DNA of 64,000 bases, from assembly GCF_900103785.1 (NCBI RefSeq), contig NZ_FNHE01000001.1:62001-126000 (forward strand), written 5' to 3'. Below are positions 7,388 to 17,410 of this stretch, piece by piece. A model generated the notes under the pieces. It was not told where the DNA came from, made no database searches, and saw only the letters and a program-made list of their open reading frames with translations. This stretch comes from Geodermatophilus siccatus (GTDB lineage: Bacteria; Actinomycetota; Actinomycetes; Mycobacteriales; Geodermatophilaceae). A program made the position numbers and the translations under genes. The first letter of the stretch is position 1; each line of letters starts with the position of its first letter.

Positions 7388-8178
7388 TCGTCGAGGACGG
7401 CGCGGTCGGCGGCGGTGAGCGCGCCCTCGGGCAGCGCCGCGAGCAGGTCCGGACGCCGGGCCGCGGTCCGCCGCAGCGACTCCGCGCGCCGCCAGCGGGC
7501 GATCGCGGCGTGGTCGCCGGACAGCAGCACCGGTGGGACGTCGTGGCCGCGCCAGGACGCCGGGCGGGTGTAGGCCGGCCCCTCGAGCAGGCCGTCGGCG
7601 TGCGAGTCGTACTCGACGGACTCCCGGTTGCCGACGACGCCGGGCAGCAGCCGGGTCACGGCCTCGACCATGACCAGCACCGCCGACTCGCCACCGGCCA
7701 GCACGTAGTCGCCGATCGAGACCTCCGACACCGGCCCGGCCTCGGCGGCCCAGTCGGCGACCCGCTGGTCGATGCCCTCGTAGCGGCCGCAGGCGAAGAC
7801 CAGGCCGGGCTCACGCGCCCACTCGGCGGCCACGGCCTGGGTGAACGGACGGCCGGCGGGGGTCGGCACGACCAGGCGGGTGCCCGGCGGGCGGACGGCC
7901 TCCAGCGCCCGGGCCCACGGCTCGGGCTTCATGACCATGCCCGGGCCGCCGCCGTAGGGGGCGTCGTCGACGGTGCGGTGGACGTCGTCGGTCCACTGCC
8001 GCAGGTCGTGCACGCCGACGCTGACCAGGCCGCGCTCGGCGGCCTTGCCCAGCAGCGACTGCCGCAGCGGCGCCAGGTACTCGGGGAAGATCGTGACGAC
8101 GTCCACCCGGAACGGCGGGCTCGGCGCTCCCGCTCCGCTCCCGCCCGGCGGAGCCGGCTCGGTCACAGAGCCGCTCAC
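7384..8178 (-). CDS. trmD: tRNA (guanine-37-N1)-methyltransferase
   Basis: TrmD methylates G37 next to the anticodon and prevents +1 frameshifting. The 264-residue protein has the SPOUT trefoil-knot signatures: VDVVTIFPEYL at the start, DDAPYGGGPGMVMKPEP, ACGRYEGIDQRV and SIGDYVLAGGE. It starts at GTG, which overlaps the rimM stop (GTGA). The N-terminal ~25 residues before FRVDVVTIFPEY are an alanine/proline-rich extension; no better internal start was seen. Confidence 0.97.
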   Translation of the reverse strand: MSGSVTEPAPPGGSGAGAPSPPFRVDVVTIFPEYLAPLRQSLLGKAAERGLVSVGVHDLRQWTDDVHRTVDDAPYGGGPGMVMKPEPWARALEAVRPPGTRLVVPTPAGRPFTQAVAAEWAREPGLVFACGRYEGIDQRVADWAAEAGPVSEVSIGDYVLAGGESAVLVMVEAVTRLLPGVVGNRESVEYDSHADGLLEGPAYTRPASWRGHDVPPVLLSGDHAAIARWRRAESLRRTAARRPDLLAALPEGALTAADRAVLDE

Positions 8179-8711
8179 AGGTCGAGCAGCCCCTCGGGCG
8201 GGTCGACCACGAGGGAGCCGCCGGCGAGGTCGACGGTCGGGACGATCGCCGTCACGAACGGCACGAGGAGCTCCCCGCCGTCGACCCGGCGGACGACGAG
8301 CAGCTCGGCGCCCTCGTGGCGGACGGCGTCCACCGTGCCCAGCTCGGTGCCGTCGGGCAGGCGGGCGGTCAGGCCGACCAGCTGGTGGTCGTAGAAGACG
8401 TCGGGGTCCTCGAGCGCGGGCAGCTCGGCGACGGGGACGTGCAGCTCGGTGTTGCGCAGCTCCTCGGCCGCCTCGCGGCTCTCGACGCCCTCGATGGCGA
8501 GCAGCAGCACCTCGCGGTGCCAGCGTCGGCCGGCCACGGTGAGCGGCCCGCGGTCGACGGGGTCGGTGCGCAGGACCGCACCCGGCGCGAACCGGAGGTC
8601 CGGGTCGTCGGTGCGGACCTCGACGGTCACCTCACCACGGACACCGTGGGGCCGGCCGATGCGGCCGACCACCACGGTGTCGGTGGGGTCGTTCGGTTCT
8701 GCGTTCACCAC
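8175..8711 (-). CDS. rimM: Ribosome maturation factor RimM
   Basis: RimM helps 30S assembly (16S 3' domain, S19 binding). The N-terminal RimM domain begins VVVGRIGRPHGVRGEV, and the C-terminal PRC-barrel carries DHQLVGLTARLPDG and LLVPFVTAIVPTVD. It is 178 residues with two consecutive GTG codons at the start. The order rpsP-KH-rimM-trmD is the usual one; it overlaps trmD by 4 bases. Confidence 0.96.
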   Translation of the reverse strand: MVNAEPNDPTDTVVVGRIGRPHGVRGEVTVEVRTDDPDLRFAPGAVLRTDPVDRGPLTVAGRRWHREVLLLAIEGVESREAAEELRNTELHVPVAELPALEDPDVFYDHQLVGLTARLPDGTELGTVDAVRHEGAELLVVRRVDGGELLVPFVTAIVPTVDLAGGSLVVDPPEGLLDL

Positions 8712-8733
8712 GGTGGTGCTCAGGATGAGGCGC

Positions 8734-8970
8734 TCAGCGCCCGTCGGTGTCGACGACGTCGACCCGCAGGCCGCGGCCGCCGACGCCGGTCATCACCGTG
8801 CGCAGCGCCTTGGCGGTGCGGCCGCCGCGGCCGATGACCTTGCCGAGGTCGTCGGGGTGCACCCGGACCTCGAGGGTCTTGCCGCGACGGTTGGTGAGCA
8901 GGTCGACCGTCACGTCCTCGGGGTGGTCGACGATGCCCTTGACCAGGTGCTCGAGCGCCTCTTCGAGCAC
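8734..8970 (-). CDS. khpA: KH-domain RNA-binding protein (KhpA-like)
   Basis: A 78-residue protein with a single type-II KH domain: VLEEALEHLVKGIVDHPEDV, then the RNA-binding loop GKVIGRGGRTAKALR. KhpA proteins bind RNA broadly and affect cell length and small-RNA function in Gram-positives (family knowledge). The GTG at 8970 was chosen because it lies 4 bases after the rpsP stop and gives the family length. A longer frame would add arginine/proline residues that are only the antisense of rpsP. It sits between rpsP and rimM as in most actinobacteria. Confidence 0.93.
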   Translation of the reverse strand: MLEEALEHLVKGIVDHPEDVTVDLLTNRRGKTLEVRVHPDDLGKVIGRGGRTAKALRTVMTGVGGRGLRVDVVDTDGR

Positions 8971-8974
8971 GGTC

Positions 8975-9415
8975 TCACTCGGCGGGCGTCTCGGCGGGGG
9001 CGTCGCTCGCCGCCGCGTCGTCGGCCTTGGGAGCGGCCTTCTTCCTCGGGGTGGTGGCGCCGGCGGCCGGCTCCTCACCCGAGGCGCGGACGGCCTCCTC
9101 GTAGAGGGCCTTCTTGTCCGGCTTCGGGGCGGCGACCTTCATGGGCGGCGGCGCGGCCTCGCCCTTGAACTTCTGCCAGTCACCGGTGACCCGGAAGATG
9201 GCCGCGACCGGCTCGGTCGGCTGCGCGCCGACACCCAGCCAGTACTGCGCCCGCTCGGAGTCGACCTCGATGAAGGAGGGCTCCTCCTTCGGGTGGTACT
9301 TGCCGATCGTCTCGATGACGCGACCCTCGCGCTTGGTGCGGGAGTCGGCGACGACGATGCGGTAGTACGGCGCGCGCATCTTGCCCAGGCGCATGAGCTT
9401 GATCTTGGTGGCCAC
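8975..9415 (-). CDS. rpsP: Small-subunit ribosomal protein S16
   Basis: S16 is an early 30S assembly protein. The conserved part is [20 protein letters not shown] followed by [12 protein letters not shown] and [15 protein letters not shown]. The GTG at 9415 fits the family start. At 146 residues it is about 60 longer than Escherichia coli S16. The extra part is a lysine/alanine/glutamate tail (about residues 90-146), as often seen in actinobacteria. It heads the rpsP-khpA-rimM-trmD-Nudix run. Confidence 0.97.
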   Translation of the reverse strand: MATKIKLMRLGKMRAPYYRIVVADSRTKREGRVIETIGKYHPKEEPSFIEVDSERAQYWLGVGAQPTEPVAAIFRVTGDWQKFKGEAAPPPMKVAAPKPDKKALYEEAVRASGEEPAAGATTPRKKAAPKADDAAASDAPAETPAE

Positions 9416-9548
9416 GGTGTGTGGTGTTCTCCTCGAACGCAGGTCGTGTGCCCGCCCGGAGCGACGCGTGGGGGTACGCCGGGGGCGGTGCGGCTGGACA
9501 CGGCCGGCAACGGTGAGAGGGCCGCCCACCGCCGTGTTCGACCGTCCA

Positions 9549-11732
9549 TCATGCCAGATCCGCGCGACCGGCCTCTCCGGCCGGGGCGGCGGCGTCCACC
9601 GGTCCCACCGGTTGGACCTCCACGCGGTTGTCCGAGAAGGTCGGCGCGCGGCCCAGGTCGGCGAAGACCGAGGGGCTCAGCGCGTTGACCGTGGCCCCGC
9701 GGGAGTGCTTGCGCCACGCCCCCATCGGGAAGACCACCACGCCGGGCGCGACGTCGGCCGTGACGTGCAGCCGAGCGGTGAAGCGGCCCCGGTCGTTGAC
9801 CACGGAGACCTCCGCGCCCTCGGCGAGGCCCCGAGCGGCCGCGTCGTCCGGGTGCATGTGCAGGGCCGGTCCCCCCTGCACGCGCTGCTGGCCCGGCCGG
9901 TCGGCGAAGCTGGAGTTCAGGTAGGCGTGCGACTTCGGCGACAGCAGGGTGAGCGGGTGGCGGCCGGAACCGGCCGACTCCCGTGGCGGCACGTAGTGCG
10001 GCAGCGGGTCCACCGGCTCACCGGGCTGGTGCTCGTTCGAGCCCTGACGGAACAGCGGGAGCACGAAGTTGCCGCCGGCAGCCGCGGACGAGACGAACTC
10101 CACCTTCCCCGACGGCGTCGGGAAGCCGCCCTGGGCGTGCGGGGCGTACTCGTCGGGGCCGGGGAGGCGCAGCCGGGCCCAGCCGTCGCGGGCCAGGGTC
10201 TCCGGCGTGATGCCCGCCATCACCGGGGAGGACCAGTCGAACGCCTCGGCGACCATCTGCTCGTCGGTGCGGGTGAACACCGGCTCGGTGAAGCCCATCC
10301 GCGCGGCCAGCCGGCGGAACAGCTCGGTGTTGGGCACCGCCTCCCCCAGCGGCGCCACCGCGGGCTCGTTCATCGTCACGTAGAAGTGGCCCCACGAGAA
10401 CATCAGGTCCCGCTGCTCCAGCTGCGTCGTCGCGGGCAGCACGATGTCGGCGTAGTCGGCCGTGTCGGTGAGGAAGTGCTCGCTGACGACGGTGAACAGG
10501 TCCTCGCGCGACAGCCCGGCGACCATCCGGTCCTGCTCGGGGCAGACCACCAGCGGGTTGCTGTTGTAGACCATCAGGGCCCGGATCGGCGGGTCCAGCG
10601 CCAGCTCACCGGTCAGCGCGCGACCGAGCAGCCACTGGTTGACCACGCGGGTGCCGGGCCGGATGAACTCCGCGCCGAGGAACGCCGGCCAGTTGACCGG
10701 GAAGGCCCACAGCGGCAGCTGCAGCAGTCCGCCACCGGGCTCGCGCCAGGCGCCGGTGAGGGCCGGCAGGCAGGAGATCGCCCGCACGGTCTGCCCGCCG
10801 CCGGCGTGCCGTTCGATCGCGACCCCGATGCGGATCACCGAGGGGCTGGCCGCGGCGTACTCGCGGGCCAGCGTCCGGATGTCCTCGGCCGGGATGCCGG
10901 TCTCCCCGCTCGCCCACTCCGGGGTGTACTGCCGCACCCGCTCGGCCAGCTCGTCGAAGCCGACGGTGTAGCGCGCGACGTAGTCCTCGTCGGTCAGCCC
11001 CTCGCCGATGATCACGTGCGCCATGGCCAGGGCCAGCGCCCCGTCGGTGCCCGGACGGATCGGGATGTACCAGTCGGCGTGCTGCGCGGTCCGGTGCCGG
11101 ACGGGGTCGATGACGACGACCTTGGCCCCGCGCCGCTGTGCCTCGGCGACGAACGGCCACAGGTGCAGGTTGGTGCTGAGCATGTTGTTGGCCCAGATCA
11201 CGATGTAGCGCGCGTGCACGAAGGACTCCGGGTCGACGCCGGCGGTCGCTCCGACCGTCATCGCGTAGGCGGTGCACGAGCCGGAGTCGCAGTACGTGCG
11301 CTCGCTGATGGTCGCCCCGAGCCGGTTGAAGAACGGGTCGCCGACGTTGAGGCCGTTGAGGATGCCCTGGGTGCCCAGGTAGCTGACCGGCATGATCGCC
11401 TCGGGCCCGGAGGTCTCGGCGATCTCCCGGAAGCGGCCGGCGATCTCGTCCAGGGCGTCGTCCCAGGAGATCCGCTCGAACTGCCCGCCGCCCTTGGGGC
11501 CGGTGCGCCGCAGCGGGTGCAGCACGCGGTCCTCGCTGTAGACCGTGCGCTCGTAGTCGTTCATCTTCACGCAGAGCCCGCCGCGGGTGAACGGGTGGGA
11601 GCGGTCGCCGCGGACCCGGGTGGCGCGGCCGTCCTCGACGGTCACCTCGAGCGCGCAGGTGTCCGGGCAGTCGCACGGGCAGGCGCCGCGAACCGTCGTC
11701 GTCCCCGGCATCGGCAGGTCGGTCACCGACAT
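9549..11732 (-). CDS. Molybdopterin oxidoreductase (DMSO-reductase family)
   Basis: A 727-residue molybdenum bis-MGD enzyme. The N-terminal cluster motif CPCDCPDTC plus GGLCVK can hold a [4Fe-4S] cluster. Later blocks include [30 protein letters not shown], the [15 protein letters not shown] segment, [18 protein letters not shown], and a C-terminal dinucleotide-binding domain (NRPGQQ-like [22 protein letters not shown]). There is no Tat signal, so it is cytosolic. No partner Fe-S or membrane subunit is adjacent. The start is supported by a GAGGAGG site just before the ATG. The substrate is not clear; the type resembles BisC/formate-dehydrogenase-like enzymes. It is divergent from an AraC regulator, and GGGTGCC/GGCACCC (11832/11860) in the shared gap may be an operator. 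Confidence 0.9.
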   Translation of the reverse strand: MSVTDLPMPGTTTVRGACPCDCPDTCALEVTVEDGRATRVRGDRSHPFTRGGLCVKMNDYERTVYSEDRVLHPLRRTGPKGGGQFERISWDDALDEIAGRFREIAETSGPEAIMPVSYLGTQGILNGLNVGDPFFNRLGATISERTYCDSGSCTAYAMTVGATAGVDPESFVHARYIVIWANNMLSTNLHLWPFVAEAQRRGAKVVVIDPVRHRTAQHADWYIPIRPGTDGALALAMAHVIIGEGLTDEDYVARYTVGFDELAERVRQYTPEWASGETGIPAEDIRTLAREYAAASPSVIRIGVAIERHAGGGQTVRAISCLPALTGAWREPGGGLLQLPLWAFPVNWPAFLGAEFIRPGTRVVNQWLLGRALTGELALDPPIRALMVYNSNPLVVCPEQDRMVAGLSREDLFTVVSEHFLTDTADYADIVLPATTQLEQRDLMFSWGHFYVTMNEPAVAPLGEAVPNTELFRRLAARMGFTEPVFTRTDEQMVAEAFDWSSPVMAGITPETLARDGWARLRLPGPDEYAPHAQGGFPTPSGKVEFVSSAAAGGNFVLPLFRQGSNEHQPGEPVDPLPHYVPPRESAGSGRHPLTLLSPKSHAYLNSSFADRPGQQRVQGGPALHMHPDDAAARGLAEGAEVSVVNDRGRFTARLHVTADVAPGVVVFPMGAWRKHSRGATVNALSPSVFADLGRAPTFSDNRVEVQPVGPVDAAAPAGEAGRADLA

Positions 11733-11949
11733 GGTCGCCTCCTCCCAGGCGCCGGTGGCCCGGCGCGGTGCGGCGATCGTGGCGCGCGGGGTCCCGCCCG
11801 GCTCGACGCTGCGTGCCAGGTCCTCGACCGCGGGTGCCTTCCCCCCGCTGGAGGCGCATGGCACCCTCGGGCCGTCGTCCGCCGGATCCGGGGCGCCGGG
11901 TCCGGCACGCGCCGCGCGACTCGCGCGGCCGACCGCCAGCGAGGCCGCC

Positions 11950-12888
11950 ATGCCGACAGCGAGGACCGCTCGCTCGACCGGGGTGCGGTCCTGGCAGGAC
12001 CTGCTCGGCGAGCACTTCGTGGACCTCGACGTCGTGCCCTCCGCCGAGGGGCCGCTCCCCGGCGAGGTGCGCAGCCGGGCGGTGGGGTCGCTGCAGCTGT
12101 CGCGGGTGCGGTCGGTCGACCAGCGGGCGGTGCGCACCGCCGGCCTGGCCCGCACCGACCGGCGGCACTACGTGCAGGTCGGTCTGGTCGAGCGGGGCAG
12201 CGCCCGGGTGGAGCAGGACGGCCGGGAGTGCTGGCTGCAGCCGGGGGACTACGCGCTCTACGAGACCCGCCGTCCCTTCTCCTGGGAGCTGCGCGCCGGC
12301 ACGGGTCCGACGTGGTCGCTGCTGGTCCTCACCTGGTGCCGGCCCGGCCCGACGTCTCCCGGGCTCACCGCGCGGCGGATGGACGGCGCGTCGGGACTCA
12401 CCGGGGTGCTGGGCCGGATGATGACCGACCTGCTGCGCACCCGGGACGTCGGGGGCACCGACCCCGGTGACCGGCTGGCCGGCGAGCTGCTCGAGCTGGT
12501 GACCACCGCGGCCGGCACCGCTCCCCCACCGCCTGCGGGGCCCCCGCGGGGCGACCGGGCCCTGCTCGCCGCCGTCCGGGCGCACGTGGAGGAGCACCTG
12601 GCCGACCCCGCGCTGGACCCGCGGTCCATCGCGGCGGCCCACTTCGTCTCCGTCCGGCAGCTGCACCGGCTCTTCGCCGGCGAGGCGGAGACGGCGGCCC
12701 GCTACGTGCGGCGCCGGCGGCTGGAGCGGGCCCGCGAGGAGCTGGCCCGCAGCGGCGCGCGCGACCTGCCGCTCGCCGCCGTCGCCCACCGCTGCGGCTT
12801 CGCCGACCCCTCGGTGTTCGGCCGTGCCTTCCGCGCGGCCTACGGCATGACCCCGTCGCGCTACCGGGCGCTGGCCGCCGGCGACTGA
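11950..12888 (+). CDS. AraC-family transcription regulator
   Basis: 312 residues: an N-terminal cupin-like sensor (residues ~20-190, with [19 protein letters not shown], the [13 protein letters not shown] strand and WSLLVLTW) of the AraC-binding-like type, then a two-helix-turn-helix domain ([52 protein letters not shown]). The ATG at 11950 was chosen because the frame further upstream would overlap the divergent promoter. It likely controls the molybdopterin oxidoreductase that starts 217 bases away on the other strand. Its last 28 bases overlap proS tail to tail. Confidence 0.9.
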   Translation: MPTARTARSTGVRSWQDLLGEHFVDLDVVPSAEGPLPGEVRSRAVGSLQLSRVRSVDQRAVRTAGLARTDRRHYVQVGLVERGSARVEQDGRECWLQPGDYALYETRRPFSWELRAGTGPTWSLLVLTWCRPGPTSPGLTARRMDGASGLTGVLGRMMTDLLRTRDVGGTDPGDRLAGELLELVTTAAGTAPPPPAGPPRGDRALLAAVRAHVEEHLADPALDPRSIAAAHFVSVRQLHRLFAGEAETAARYVRRRRLERAREELARSGARDLPLAAVAHRCGFADPSVFGRAFRAAYGMTPSRYRALAAGD

Positions 12889-14630
12889 CGGACGGCGGCG
12901 AGGACGCGGGCCGCGGCGCCGTCGACCGGCACCTCCTCGCGCTCCCCCGTCGCCCGGTCGCGCAGCTCCACGACGCCGTCGGCCAGCCCGCGCCCCACGG
13001 TGACGATGGTGGACATCCCGAGCAGCTCGGCGTCCTTGAACTTGACCCCCGGCGAGACCTTCGGCCGGTCGTCGTAGAGCACCGTGAGCCCGGCGGCGAC
13101 CAGCTCCTGGGCGAGGGCCTCCGCGGTCGAGAAGACCGCGGCGTCCTTGCCGGTGGCGACGACGTGCACGTCGGCCGGTGCGACCTCGCGCGGCCAGACC
13201 AGGCCCAGCTCGTCGTGGGTGGACTCGGCGATCGCGGCCACGGCCCGGGAGACGCCGATGCCGTAGGAGCCCATGGTGACCGTGACCAGCTTGCCGTTCT
13301 CGTCGAGCACCTTCAGGTCGAGCGCCTCGGCGTACTTGCGGCCCAGCTGGAAGATGTGGCCCATCTCCACGCCGCGGGCGAGTTCCAGCGGGCCGGAGCC
13401 GTCGGGGGCGGGGTCGCCGGGCAGCACCTCGGCGGCCTCGATGACGCCGTCCCAGGTGAAGTCCCGGCCGGCCACCAGGTCGAAGACGTGCTTGCCCGGC
13501 TCGTTGGCGCCGGTGATCCACCGGGTGCCGGTCACCACCCGCGGGTCGACGAGGTAGCGGATGGCCGACGCGCTGCCGGCGCCGAGCACCTGCGGGCCGA
13601 TGTAGCCCTTGACCAGCTCGGGGTGGCCCTCGAAGTCGGTGAACGGCTCGACCTCGGCCGGCGAGACCTGCGCCTCGAGCCGCTTGGTGTCGACCTCGCG
13701 GTCGCCGGGGATGCCGACGACCAACGGCTCGCGGGCGCCGTCGGGGTGCACCAGCGTGACGACGACGTTCTTCAGCGTCGAGGCGGCCGTGTAGCCGGCG
13801 TCCGGGAACAGCTGCTGCGCGACCGCGACCAGCGTCTCGATGGTCGGGGTGTCGGGGGTGTCCTCGACGTGGGCCTCGGGCAGCCCCTCGAGCGGGATCG
13901 GCTCGGGGACGACGGTGCTGACCGCCTCGACGTTGGCGGCGTACCCGCCGGGCGAGCGGACGAAGGTGTCCTCGCCGATCGGGGTCGGGTGCAGGAACTC
14001 CTCGCTCTTGGACCCGCCCATGGCCCCCGACATGGCCGAGACGATGACGTACTCCAGGCCCAGCCGGTCGAAGACCCGGATGTAGGCGTCGCGGTGCGCG
14101 GCGTAGCTCTTGTCCAGGCCGGCGTCGTCGACGTCGAAGGAGTAGCTGTCCTTCATCGTGAACTCGCGGCCGCGGAAGAGCCCCGCGCGGGGACGCGCCT
14201 CGTCCCGGTACTTGGTCTGGATCTGGTAGAGCGTGACCGGCAGGTCCTTGTACGACGAGTACAGGTCCTTCACCAGGAGCGTGAACATCTCCTCGTGGGT
14301 GGGGCCGAGCAGGTAGTCGACGCCCCGGCGGTCCTGGAGGCGGAAGAGGTTGGGGCCGTACTCGGTCCAGCGGTTGGTGGCCTCGTAGGGCTCGCGCGGC
14401 AGCAGCGCCGGGAAGTGCACCTCCTGCGCGCCCATCCGGTCCATCTCCTCGCGGACGATGCGCTCCACGTTGCGGAACACCCGGTAGCCCAGCGGCAGCC
14501 AGGTGAAGCCGCCGGGCGCGGCCCGCCGGATGTACCCGGCCCGCACCAGCAGGCGGTGGCTCGGGACCTCGGCGTCGGCCGGGTCGTCGCGCAGGGTGCG
14601 CAGGAAGAGGGTGGACATCCGCAACAGCAC
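12861..14630 (-). CDS. proS: Prolyl-tRNA synthetase
   Basis: Charges tRNA-Pro. The 589-residue bacterial-type enzyme has [17 protein letters not shown] at the start, class II motif 2 ([19 protein letters not shown]), the editing insertion domain in the middle ([20 protein letters not shown]) and motif 3 ([13 protein letters not shown]). The GTG at 14630 is preferred over the ATG at 14618 because GGGAG lies 9 bases before it and relatives begin with a short residue run before MSTLF. It overlaps the AraC gene by 28 bases, convergently. Confidence 0.97.
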   Translation of the reverse strand: MLLRMSTLFLRTLRDDPADAEVPSHRLLVRAGYIRRAAPGGFTWLPLGYRVFRNVERIVREEMDRMGAQEVHFPALLPREPYEATNRWTEYGPNLFRLQDRRGVDYLLGPTHEEMFTLLVKDLYSSYKDLPVTLYQIQTKYRDEARPRAGLFRGREFTMKDSYSFDVDDAGLDKSYAAHRDAYIRVFDRLGLEYVIVSAMSGAMGGSKSEEFLHPTPIGEDTFVRSPGGYAANVEAVSTVVPEPIPLEGLPEAHVEDTPDTPTIETLVAVAQQLFPDAGYTAASTLKNVVVTLVHPDGAREPLVVGIPGDREVDTKRLEAQVSPAEVEPFTDFEGHPELVKGYIGPQVLGAGSASAIRYLVDPRVVTGTRWITGANEPGKHVFDLVAGRDFTWDGVIEAAEVLPGDPAPDGSGPLELARGVEMGHIFQLGRKYAEALDLKVLDENGKLVTVTMGSYGIGVSRAVAAIAESTHDELGLVWPREVAPADVHVVATGKDAAVFSTAEALAQELVAAGLTVLYDDRPKVSPGVKFKDAELLGMSTIVTVGRGLADGVVELRDRATGEREEVPVDGAAARVLAAVRQSPAASAR

Positions 14631-14766
14631 GCGACGAGTCTCCCAGGCGCCCGCCGGGCGCCGTCCACGGGTTTGCGCCGTGGCCGGGTGGTGCGTCGCC
14701 GCAGCGCTGCCGGGCCCGGTGCGGGGGTCACCGAGCCCGGCAGCGGGCCTGTGGGTGGAGGCAGGG

Positions 14767-15351
14767 TCAGTCGTCGTCGCGGTCGTCGGAGCGGTCGCCA
14801 CCGCGGTCGTCGCCCGGCGGGTCGTCGGAGCCGTGCCCACCGCCGACCCGGCCGTCGGAGTCGTCGCCGTCCGGGCGCGCGGACGCCGGGCCCGGGGACG
14901 TGGAGGCGGAGTCCTCCGGCTCGTTCCGGTCCGCGCGCACCCCCTCGTCGCGGAAGACGGGGCCGCCGATCGAGCAGGCGACGTGCACCTCCACCCGGTG
15001 CGTGGTGCTCTCGAACTCGATCTCACCGTGCTGGTCCTGGTCGTCGAGCCACCAGCCGGCCGCGGGAGCAGCCGCGACCTGGAGGACCCCGCCGTCGCAG
15101 GAGGCGAAGACGGTCCCCCCGGTCGTGGCGTGCTCGCCCGAGGCCGGCGCCGCGGCCGGGGGCTGCGGCGCCGGGGCGGACGCGATCGGGTCGTCGGGGG
15201 TGGGTGCGGCCGCCAGCGACCCCGCGGCCGCGAGCGGCTGGGTCACGGGCGAGGCGTCGGCGTCGACGAGGGACACCGCGAGGAACCCCAGGCCGACGGC
15301 CGATGCCGCGGAGGCGGTCCAGAGGGCGGCGAATGCGATGGTTCGCTTCAT
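14767..15351 (-). CDS. Secreted protein with acidic tail, unknown function
   Basis: 194 residues, not assigned to a family. [31 protein letters not shown] is a clear signal peptide or anchor. A low-complexity Ala/Pro linker follows (35-70), then a compact domain (about 78-130) with two cysteines ([16 protein letters not shown]) that could form a disulfide, a WWLDD motif, and strands reading [15 protein letters not shown]. The last ~60 residues are almost only Asp, Gly, Ser and Arg. It is divergent from the two-component system across 122 bases, so it could be its target or an accessory sensor. That link is inference. Confidence 0.75.
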   Translation of the reverse strand: MKRTIAFAALWTASAASAVGLGFLAVSLVDADASPVTQPLAAAGSLAAAPTPDDPIASAPAPQPPAAAPASGEHATTGGTVFASCDGGVLQVAAAPAAGWWLDDQDQHGEIEFESTTHRVEVHVACSIGGPVFRDEGVRADRNEPEDSASTSPGPASARPDGDDSDGRVGGGHGSDDPPGDDRGGDRSDDRDDD

Positions 15352-15461
15352 GCCGCAGACGCTCCCGCCGCGTCGGTCAAGGCCACGCTAAGAGACTGAC
15401 AAGCGCTGCCCCGGCACTCATCCCCCCGACTTGGGGAGACGATCACGAGGCCCGGCGCCGA

Positions 15462-15467
15462 TAGCGT
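15462..15467 (+). promoter_or_regulatory. Candidate -10 element, possibly leaderless transcript
   Basis: TAGCGT ends 7 bases before the GTG start of the response regulator. It fits the actinobacterial TANNNT -10 pattern, and the spacing would put transcription start at or near the start codon. No ribosome-binding sequence precedes the GTG, and no good -35 was seen. Confidence 0.35.
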
Positions 15468-15473
15468 CCGGGC

Positions 15474-16160
15474 GTGGCACACCTCCTGGTCGTGGAGGAC
15501 GACGAGCGGATCCGCACCGCCGTCATCCGCGCGCTGCGTGACCGCGGCCACGCCGTCAGTTCCGCCGGCACCGCCCTCTCGGGGCTGCAGGTGGCCGTGG
15601 AGGAGCGCCCGGACCTCGTCGTCCTGGACCTCGGGCTGCCCGACCTCGACGGCGGCGAACTGCTGAGGATGCTCCGGGCGGTGTCCGCCGTGCCGGTCAT
15701 CATCGCCACCGCGCGCGACGACGACGCCAGCGTCGTCCGGGTCCTGGACGCCGGCGCCGACGACTACGTGGTCAAGCCGTTCTCCGCGGGACAGCTCGAG
15801 GCGCGCGTCCGTGCCGTGCTCCGGCGGGTCGCCGGCAACGACACCGGTCCGGCGCCCGTGACGGTGGGCGCGCTGACCGTCGATCCGCGCAGTCGCCGGG
15901 TGACCCACGCCGGCCGTCCGGTCGACCTCTCGCCCAAGGAGTTCGACCTCCTGGCCTACCTCGCCGCCCGGGCCGGCACGGTCGTCGCCAAGCGCGAACT
16001 GCTCACCGAGGTGTGGCAGCAGCCCTACGGCGGGTCGGACAAGACCGTCGACGTGCACCTGTCCTGGCTCCGGCGCAAGCTCGGCGAGTCCGCCGCCGAG
16101 CCCGGGCTGCTGCAGACCGTCCGCGGGGTCGGCGTCCGCCTGGCCGAGCCCGAACCGTGA
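15474..16160 (+). CDS. OmpR-family response regulator
   Basis: 228 residues. The receiver domain (1-115) is intact: LLVVEDDERI, phospho-acceptor in LVVLDLGLPDLDG, the Thr in IIATARDDD, and Lys in YVVKPFSAGQL. The C-terminal winged helix (130-225) has VDLSPKEFDLLAYLA, KRELLTEVW, KTVDVHLSWLRRKLGE and VRGVGVRL. It starts at GTG. The stop overlaps the kinase GTG by 4 bases, so the two are a coupled pair. Confidence 0.95.
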   Translation: MAHLLVVEDDERIRTAVIRALRDRGHAVSSAGTALSGLQVAVEERPDLVVLDLGLPDLDGGELLRMLRAVSAVPVIIATARDDDASVVRVLDAGADDYVVKPFSAGQLEARVRAVLRRVAGNDTGPAPVTVGALTVDPRSRRVTHAGRPVDLSPKEFDLLAYLAARAGTVVAKRELLTEVWQQPYGGSDKTVDVHLSWLRRKLGESAAEPGLLQTVRGVGVRLAEPEP

Positions 16161-17410
16161 GGCGGCGGATCACCCTGCTGGTGGCCGCGACGACATCGGT
16201 CGTGCTGCTGGCCTTCCTGCTGCCGGCCTCCGCCCTGGTGGCCCGCGTCGCCGAGGCCCGGGCGCTGGACGCCGGGCGCGTCCAGCTGCAGCTGCTGGTG
16301 CCGACCGTGGGCCTCGACGCCCGGGAGGAGGTCGTCGCCGGCCCGCTCGCCCTCTCCGACGGCCGCCGCCTGGCGGTGCGGTGGAGCGACGGCACGTGGC
16401 TCGGCACGGTGGGCGTGCTCGGGGACGACCCGGCACCGGCCGGCGCGGAGCAGCGGGAGACCGACGAGGGCACGTACCTGCTGCAGCCGGTCCGCCGGGA
16501 GGGCGGCACCGCGGTGCTCGAGGTGTTCGTCCCGGCCGCCGAGCTGCGCGCCGGGGTGCCCGGGACGCGATCGGTCCTGGCAGGCCTCGGCCTGGCCCTG
16601 TTGCTGCTCGCCCTGCTGGTCGCCGACCGGGTCGCCCGGTCGCTGACCCGGCCGGTCACCGAGCTGGCGACGACGGCGCACCGGCTGAGCGGCGGGGACC
16701 TGTCGGCCCGCGTCACACCGTCCGGGCCGGCGGACGTGCGGGAGGTGGGCGCCGCGGTCAACCGACTGGCCGGGCGGATCGGCGAGCTGCTGGCCGACGA
16801 GCGGGAGGCCGCGGCCGACCTCGCCCACCGGCTGCGCACGCCCCTGACCGCGCTGCGCCTGGACGTGGAGGCACTTCCGGCCGCCGACCGCGAGCGCCTG
16901 GCAGCCGACGTCGACGCGCTCGGCCGCGGCGTCGACGAGGTGATCGCCGAGGCGCGCCGTCCCGTGCGCGAGGGGCTGGGCGCCGGGTGCGACGCGGCGG
17001 CGGTGGTCGCCGAACGGGTCCTGTTCTGGGCGGTGCTGGCCGAGGAGGAACGCCGTCCGCTCACCGTCGACGTCCCCGAGGGGCCGTTCCCGGTCCGGGT
17101 CGCGGGCGCCGACCTCCGCGCGGCCGTGGACGCCGTGCTGGGCAACGTCTTCGCGCACACCCCCGAGGGCATCGGGCTGCACGTGGCCGTGCGCCTCCGG
17201 GAGGGCGGCGGAGCGGTCGTGACGGTGCGCGACGACGGCCCGGGTCTGCCGGTCGCCGCCGTGGCGCGGGGTCGCAGCGGCAGCGGGTCGACCGGCCTGG
17301 GGCTCGACATCGCCCGCCGCACCGCGGAGGGCTCCGGGGGCGCTCTCCGGCTGGCCTCCGCCTCGGGCGGCACCCAGGTCACGCTGGAGTTCGGCGCGCC
17401 CCCGGCCTAG
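16157..17410 (+). CDS. Sensor histidine kinase
   Basis: 417 residues. Transmembrane helix 1 is at 4-27 (ITLLVAATTSVVLLAFLLPA), an extracytoplasmic loop of ~110 residues follows, and helix 2 is near 140-160 (GLGLALLLLALLVAD). Then come HAMP, the H-box DLAHRLRTPLTALRLDVEAL, the N-box VLGNVFAHTPEG, the G1 box RDDGPGLP and the G2 box GSTGLGLDIARR. It is the partner of the preceding regulator. The signal is unknown. Downstream it meets the amidohydrolase gene tail to tail, overlapping by 4 bases. Confidence 0.95.
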   Translation: MRRRITLLVAATTSVVLLAFLLPASALVARVAEARALDAGRVQLQLLVPTVGLDAREEVVAGPLALSDGRRLAVRWSDGTWLGTVGVLGDDPAPAGAEQRETDEGTYLLQPVRREGGTAVLEVFVPAAELRAGVPGTRSVLAGLGLALLLLALLVADRVARSLTRPVTELATTAHRLSGGDLSARVTPSGPADVREVGAAVNRLAGRIGELLADEREAAADLAHRLRTPLTALRLDVEALPAADRERLAADVDALGRGVDEVIAEARRPVREGLGAGCDAAAVVAERVLFWAVLAEEERRPLTVDVPEGPFPVRVAGADLRAAVDAVLGNVFAHTPEGIGLHVAVRLREGGGAVVTVRDDGPGLPVAAVARGRSGSGSTGLGLDIARRTAEGSGGALRLASASGGTQVTLEFGAPPA

